Assembly (NCBI GenBank): GCA_025782575.1
Contig: JALGYY010000049.1
Coordinates: 1 to 10,108, forward strand
DNA from: a bacterium
Lineage (GTDB): Bacteria; Orphanbacterota; Orphanbacteria; Orphanbacterales; Orphanbacteraceae
Length of the DNA: 10,108 nucleotides
Direction: 5' to 3'
The position numbers were made by a program, and so were the translations under genes. Positions 6,323 through 10,108 of the stretch are shown piece after piece (position 1 is the stretch's first letter; the number at the start of each line of letters is the position of its first letter). Below the pieces are notes generated by a model that ran no database searches, was not told the DNA's origin, and saw only the letters and a program-made list of their open reading frames with translations.

Positions 6323-8369
6323 AGATCTCTTGTCTTGGGGCCGCTGTTTGGCCGACTACACACGAATTGGAAAAAGGCTTCGGGTTCTCTCTGTGACCGA
6401 AGCCCTCGACCTCGAATAGGATGCGGTCAAATACATCCTTCCAGTCATCCCGTTTCTTCTGGCGGAACAACCGGACGCTTGAATACCAGGGACTGTCTTC
6501 GCGATCCAGAAACCACCGCCAGTCGGGTACCGTGGAAAGGAGAATCCAGGTGGGCTTTCCCAAGGCTGCCGACAGGTGGCCAACCGAGGTGTCGACGGTG
6601 ATGACCAGATCCAGGTTGTCGATGGCGGCCGCGGTGTCGGAGAAATCGCCAAATGTCGCACCAAGGTCGAAAGGAGCGGCATCGTCTGGAATTCCCGCAA
6701 GTTGCTCGTGTCCCGGCCCTTTCTGGAGGGAGTACACCCACACACCCTCCATCCGGCACAGGGGAGCGAAGCTGGAAAGGCGCGTCGATCGGATCGAATC
6801 GTGTCTGTGCAGCGGACTCCCCTGCCACACGATGCCAACCTTGAGGTTCGGATGCTCAAACCAGTCCGTTCGGTAGCGATCCGACTTCCGGGAGTCGGCA
6901 TGCAGATAGGGCCCTGGAGACGGGATGGTCGAGAGATCGGTTGCGAACCGATACGGGAGACTTCCCAGGGGGGCGTACAGATCGTAGGAAGGGGACGTCT
7001 TTCCGGCATCTCGGGAGACGATCTCTGCTTGCAGATCGTTTCCACGGAGCAGCGATTCGAGCCCGGGTTGGGGCTCGAACAGGACACGCGCTCCCCGGGC
7101 ATGGAGCATGGGAAGGTAGCGGACAAACTGAATGACGTCCCCGAAACCCTGCTCGGCATACACGAGGATCGTCTTGTCGCGGAGAGATTCTCCCTTCCAT
7201 TCCGGGTGATCGAGGAGGTCGCTTTCTCTGCGTCGGTGGTTCTCGTCCTCGCGTCGGCTCTCATACAGAGGCCAACCCCTGGCGAAATCCTCGTGCATGA
7301 GGTACAGGATCCCCAGGCAGGTTCTGGCTTCCGCGTTGTCCTCGTCGTTCGAAGCCATGGACAGCGCGTGCTCGAAGGCGGCAATGCTTTCTTGAAACTC
7401 GCTTTTTCGCAGCAGGGCCAATCCGATCCCGAGATGCGACGACACTTCCGCGGGATTGATCGCGAGGACCCTCTCGAAAGTCTCGAGGGCTCGATCGAGC
7501 TCACCCTGATGGATGAAAACGTCACCCAGATTGTGGATCGAAGCGATGCACTCCGGATCTCCTTCGATGACCTTCTCGTAGGCCAGAGCCGCTCCATCGA
7601 GGTCCTTTTGATTGAACAAGACCCGTCCGAGCTGGAACCACGCCTCGGTGTGATCGGATTGCTCTTCCGCTGGAACACTCACTGCGGCGCGAAAGGCGAG
7701 AACGGCCTCCTCGAGACGCTCCTGTTGCACGAGCGCCTTCCCAATCCAGAACCAGGTTCGAGAGTGGTTCAGCCCCATGCTCAGTGCACGGAACAACGAA
7801 TCAAGGGCCTCGAGTAGGTCCCCGTTCTTCACGAGTGCCACCCCGAGCATCCTGTGCGCAGCGGGTTTCGTGGCATCTATTTCGCAAAGGGCTTTGAGCT
7901 GCGTGATTGCACCGGAGTATTCCTTGCTGGCGATCAGGATCTCGGCGAGGTTTTCCCGGAAGCTCGCCCGGTCAGGGGCAAGAGAGATGGATTTCTGAAT
8001 GAACTCGAGTCCCTTTGCGGAGTCCGATGTCGTGATGAGGATGGTCCCTTTGAGGTGCCAGGAATCGGGGTGATCGGGGTCGTCTGCCAGGATTTGATCG
8101 CAGTTTGCGGTAGCGCGAAGACGATCACCGGACTGGAACGTCTCGACGGCGCGCGACCAGAGATCGTCGTTCGACGTCGTGTCGAAAGCGCGCTCCTCTG
8201 GTGAACCCGGAGCGATTGCGAGGTTCGCGGTTCCTGGCTGTTGACCCTTGATGTCGGCCACTCCCGTATGCTGCAAAACCCGATCCGGCGACTTGCCAGA
8301 GCAGAGCCACGGCGGCGGACGTACGGATAGATCGCGGGTTTTGGGCGACTCGTTTACTCGTTTTTGCAT
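6321..8369 (-). CDS. TPR-repeat glycosyltransferase (GT9/heptosyltransferase-like C-terminal domain)
   Basis: The product is 682 residues from ATG 8369, or 646 from GTG 8261; neither has a good ribosome site and the domains begin only at residue ~65, so the start is uncertain. Residues ~68-365 hold about eight tetratricopeptide repeats (for example IHNLGDVFIHQGELDRALET, then FERVLAINP). Residues ~398-656 form a GT-B domain of the type attached to TPRs: ILVYAEQGFGDVIQFVRYLP, VGIVWQGSPLHRHDSIRS, VYSLQKGPG, and IDNLDLVITVDTSVGHLSAA LGKPTW, the last being the nucleotide-sugar binding motif. The protein is cytoplasmic with no membrane segment. Relatives transfer sugars onto lipopolysaccharide cores or onto proteins such as flagellins; TPRs usually bind the protein acceptor. 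It heads the operon with the two small proteins and the PD40 protein, and a methyltransferase diverges upstream. The domain looks intact; the sugar and acceptor are unknown. Confidence 0.85.
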   Translation of the reverse strand: MQKRVNESPKTRDLSVRPPPWLCSGKSPDRVLQHTGVADIKGQQPGTANLAIAPGSPEERAFDTTSNDDLWSRAVETFQSGDRLRATANCDQILADDPDHPDSWHLKGTILITTSDSAKGLEFIQKSISLAPDRASFRENLAEILIASKEYSGAITQLKALCEIDATKPAAHRMLGVALVKNGDLLEALDSLFRALSMGLNHSRTWFWIGKALVQQERLEEAVLAFRAAVSVPAEEQSDHTEAWFQLGRVLFNQKDLDGAALAYEKVIEGDPECIASIHNLGDVFIHQGELDRALETFERVLAINPAEVSSHLGIGLALLRKSEFQESIAAFEHALSMASNDEDNAEARTCLGILYLMHEDFARGWPLYESRREDENHRRRESDLLDHPEWKGESLRDKTILVYAEQGFGDVIQFVRYLPMLHARGARVLFEPQPGLESLLRGNDLQAEIVSRDAGKTSPSYDLYAPLGSLPYRFATDLSTIPSPGPYLHADSRKSDRYRTDWFEHPNLKVGIVWQGSPLHRHDSIRSTRLSSFAPLCRMEGVWVYSLQKGPGHEQLAGIPDDAAPFDLGATFGDFSDTAAAIDNLDLVITVDTSVGHLSAALGKPTWILLSTVPDWRWFLDREDSPWYSSVRLFRQKKRDDWKDVFDRILFEVEGFGHRENPKPFSNSCVVGQTAAPRQEI

Positions 8370-8397
8370 TCGCAAGGACGGGGCGGGCGAATACAAT
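8369..8397 (+). promoter_or_regulatory. candidate promoter toward the methyltransferase
   Basis: TTCGCA (8369-8374), a 17-bp spacer and TACAAT (8392-8397) give 4/6 and 5/6 matches to sigma70 boxes. The leader to the ATG at 8628 would be about 220 nt, which is long. A GATAAT hexamer at 8544-8549 is a closer -10 but has no good -35. Confidence 0.35.
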
Positions 8398-8418
8398 CCT
8401 GTTTGCCAATCAAACTCT

Positions 8419-8447
8419 ATCAAAAGCGCTGTCGTCGGTTTCGTCAA
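8419..8447 (-). promoter_or_regulatory. candidate promoter of the TPR-glycosyltransferase operon
   Basis: On the minus strand TTGACG (8447-8442), a 17-bp spacer and TTTGAT (8424-8419) match sigma70 boxes 5/6 and 4/6. Transcription would begin near 8412, about 43 nt before the ATG at 8369. It faces away from the plus-strand candidate at 8369-8397. Confidence 0.35.
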
Positions 8448-8627
8448 GAAGAAGAAACGCAAAAGATGCGACGTGCGGTGTAACTGTTGGTGCGTCTCCC
8501 TGTTGCCGGCGAAAAAAATATCGGCGTTGAGGCGTGCCGTGGGGATAATGGAGCTTGGCTGTCGGGAGCTTCTGGGTCGGTGGAAGACGGGAAGTGTGTA
8601 GACGAGTCGATATCTGAGGATCAGGTG

Positions 8628-9350
8628 ATGGATGAAACGACGAAGTGCGCGAGACGTCGGCGTAGCGAAGGATTCTACGATCGATTCATCGTTGGACACG
8701 GAATCGACATCGGGTGCGGGCGGGACAAGATCGACTCCTCGGCGGTCGGCTACGATCTCGAGTCCGGGGATGCGCAAAGGATGGACGGATTCGAAGACGG
8801 GTCTTTCGACTACGTGTACAGCAGCCACTGTCTGGAGCACATGCGGGATCCTCGCGAGGCGATTCTGAACTGGTGGCGGCTCGTGAAGCCGGGTGGCCAC
8901 CTCATCGTGGCGATTCCCGACGAGGACCTGTATGAGCAGGGGATCGTACCGAGTGTCTTCAACCCGGATCACAAAATCACGTTCACGATCAGCAAGGAGC
9001 GGAGCTGGAGCCCGGTGAGCGTGAACATCCTCGATCTCGTACATATCCTTCCTCGCCGCAAGGTGATCTACATCAAGACGATGGACCGGGGATACGACTA
9101 CACGAAGCTCGGGACGAACGAGGACCAAACCCTGGGCGACGCGGAGGCCGGGATCGAGTTCGTCGTCCAGAAGGTGAGGGAGGAGCTCCCGCGGCGGACC
9201 ACGTTGCAACAGCTCATCCTGTGCCCGGAGTGCGGGAGGATGGAGTTGACGATGATCGGTGTCGACCAGGGAGGGGCGATGAACGTGAGATGCCGATCCT
9301 GCGGGGCGCCTGGAAAGCTCAGGATGTCGGGTGGGGCTCCGACAGAATAG
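8628..9350 (+). CDS. class I SAM-dependent methyltransferase with C-terminal zinc-ribbon-like motif
   Basis: The product is 240 residues from ATG 8628, preceded by the purine-rich GAGGATCAGGTG; the frame is open upstream to 8487 but that part reads as non-coding. Motif I is GIDIGCG (25-31), followed by the acidic strand GYDLE (41-45) that normally contacts the SAM ribose, and SFDYVYSSHCLEHMRDP (59-75) with LVKPGGHLIVAIPDEDLYEQ (85-104), typical of the Methyltransf_11 type. The middle (FNPDHKITFTISKERSW) belongs to a subgroup often found in sugar or surface-polymer gene clusters. The C-terminus has CPEC (199-202) and CRSC (222-225), a four-Cys arrangement that should bind zinc and is not part of the core fold. 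It diverges from the TPR-glycosyltransferase, which suggests a shared pathway. Substrate is unknown. Confidence 0.8.
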   Translation: MDETTKCARRRRSEGFYDRFIVGHGIDIGCGRDKIDSSAVGYDLESGDAQRMDGFEDGSFDYVYSSHCLEHMRDPREAILNWWRLVKPGGHLIVAIPDEDLYEQGIVPSVFNPDHKITFTISKERSWSPVSVNILDLVHILPRRKVIYIKTMDRGYDYTKLGTNEDQTLGDAEAGIEFVVQKVREELPRRTTLQQLILCPECGRMELTMIGVDQGGAMNVRCRSCGAPGKLRMSGGAPTE

Positions 9351-9364
9351 GGGTGGATCCGAAT

Positions 9365-9405
9365 GGTCCCCGGGGCGGTTTACGTTTCTGAGACGACCGG
9401 GGACC
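9365..9405 (+). terminator. hairpin after the methyltransferase gene
   Basis: GGTCCCCGG (9365-9373) and CCGGGGACC (9397-9405) form a perfect 9-bp stem with a 23-nt loop, 14 nt beyond the stop codon. There is no T-run after it and the loop is long, so it is a weak intrinsic terminator at best or an RNA-stabilising stem. Confidence 0.4.
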
Positions 9406-9867
9406 CAAAGCAGAGATAAGGTCGAATTTGAAATGGCAATCGGGGCTTGGGGGAGCCCGGGGTGCGGTGGTGTAAGTGGCTACTTGGTTTGGGGATGGGG
9501 GTAAGTGGTTAGTTGGGGAGATGGCCGGTTTTCGGCCTTGGGCCATTTTCGGGGGCGATCGGATGGGTTGGTAAACCGGCCTGACGCTATCAAACTATCG
9601 GCGCGAAGAGATTGGGATGAATGGGTTTAGGGGAGAGATGGTTGGCTTTCGCCCTTTTGGGTCGATCGGTACCTGTCCATCCCGAAAATGCCATCCGGAC
9701 CGAAATAGAGCCGAATTCCACGTCGAATTGGTCTTGCGACAGACGCTGTTGGTAGGTAGATCTCTGATTTCCTTGAGTCTCGATCGTTTTGGATGTGGAG
9801 TTAGTGTTCTTCGCAGGGAGTCCCCCCGGGCAAAAATGGCCGAGGTCACTCTTTCAAGTGGCCGTCG
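9406..9867. other. non-coding stretch with degenerate G-rich repeats
   Basis: No frame here reads like a protein: the short open frames are rich in Arg/Pro/Ser and lack any motif or good ribosome site. The stretch contains tandem and dispersed G/T-rich repeats and a small stem GGCCG-GTTTT-CGGCC (9523-9537). The right part, up to 9867, probably contains the end of the insertion sequence whose transposase stops at 9868. The exact terminus could not be placed because the other end lies outside the window. Confidence 0.5.
9472..9529 (+). repeat. two tandem imperfect 29-bp G/T-rich repeats
   Basis: GTAAGTGGCTACTTGG (9472-) and GTAAGTGGTTAGTTGG (9501-) begin two adjacent 29-bp units, differing at two of the first 16 bases and drifting after that. 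A looser copy of the 9491-9560 block lies at 9611-9670, sharing GAGATGG, TTTCG and CGATCGG in the same order. Confidence 0.45.
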
Positions 9868-10107
9868 TTACGCAGCTCGAGTGTACCGATGATGAAGGCC
9901 ACCGACCATCGGGGTGGAAATCACTTGCCCGTTCTCAGGCGGATCGACCTTCCGTGGAATCGGAGCGTTTCGGCCGAGGGACAGGTGCGGTCGCACTTCG
10001 TGATAATAGGTCAAGTAACCTGACACGATTTGCCGAAGGTGGTTCTCGCCCAGAACGATGACGTGATTGAGGATCTCTCGCCGAAGTGAGCCGATTACCC
10101 TTTCCGC
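9868..10107 (-). CDS. C-terminal end of an integrase-core (rve-type) transposase, truncated by window
   Basis: From the right edge the minus strand gives 79 residues to TAA at 9870-9868. It reads RVIGSLRREILNHVIVLGEN, then HLRQIVSGYLTYYHEVRPHL SLGRNAPIPR and VGGLHHRYTRAA. This is the last part of the DDE integrase core of insertion-sequence transposases; RRE(C/I)L-HVIVL..HL and YY---RPHLSL are the family's hallmarks, and RRE would carry the third catalytic acid (Glu). IS3- or IS481-related elements are the best fit. The frame is intact inside the window. The terminal inverted repeat should lie left of 9868, possibly around the C- and A-rich CCCCCCGGGCAAAAATGGCC at 9822-9841, but no partner is available to test this. 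Confidence 0.75.
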   Translation of the reverse strand, partial: AERVIGSLRREILNHVIVLGENHLRQIVSGYLTYYHEVRPHLSLGRNAPIPRKVDPPENGQVISTPMVGGLHHRYTRAA

Positions 10108-10108
10108 G

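Noticed and set aside
6356-7817. Long open frames of 440 and 413 residues overlapping the glycosyltransferase
   Set aside because: They are shadows of the TPR/GT9 frame, with Arg/Ser-rich composition and no motifs.
8370-9209. N-terminal extension of the glycosyltransferase frame to 9209
   Set aside because: The added 280 residues are antisense to the methyltransferase and have no TPR or other domain.

Overview
The window reads as a piece of a large-genome environmental bacterium, moderately GC-rich. Planctomycetota is my best guess, with a Myxococcota- or delta-proteobacteria-like lineage as the alternative. The guess rests on three family associations: a formylglycine-generating-enzyme-like (SUMF1) domain of the type normally fused to Ser/Thr kinases, a DUF2924 plus large serine recombinase pair, and a secreted NHL-like propeller with a C-terminal domain I associate with such genomes. 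No rRNA, tRNA or CRISPR array is visible.

Layout. Positions 3-158 (+) hold the tail of an unidentified gene. Positions 207-2249 (-) are a graveyard of mobile DNA. A DUF2924 remnant runs into the N-terminus of one large serine recombinase. That is followed by a second recombinase with frameshifts and a large internal deletion, and then, in one open frame, by the C-terminal half of a kinase/SUMF1-type protein. Positions 2299-3828 (-) encode a secreted seven-bladed propeller with its own good sigma70-like promoter at 3907-3935.

Positions 4042-8369 (-) look like one operon, in transcription order: a TPR plus GT9-like glycosyltransferase, two small paralogous beta-rich proteins, and a PD40/TolB-like propeller with an unusual GIAT/proline repeat N-terminus. 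The intergenic gaps are 11, 52 (or 28 with the longer start) and 95 nt. A methyltransferase with a C-terminal zinc-ribbon-like segment diverges from it at 8628-9350 (+), and candidate promoters for both directions lie at 8369-8447. Positions 9351-9867 are non-coding, with a hairpin and degenerate G-rich repeats. Positions 9868-10107 (-) are the C-terminal end of an integrase-type transposase running off the window.

How the parts may work together (inference): the TPR-glycosyltransferase and the divergent methyltransferase are typical modification enzymes. The two small paralogues resemble virion or appendage structural proteins in composition. A surface or particle component that is glycosylated or methylated would fit, but nothing in the sequence proves it. 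The module is bounded on both sides by decayed mobile elements, consistent with an accessory region.
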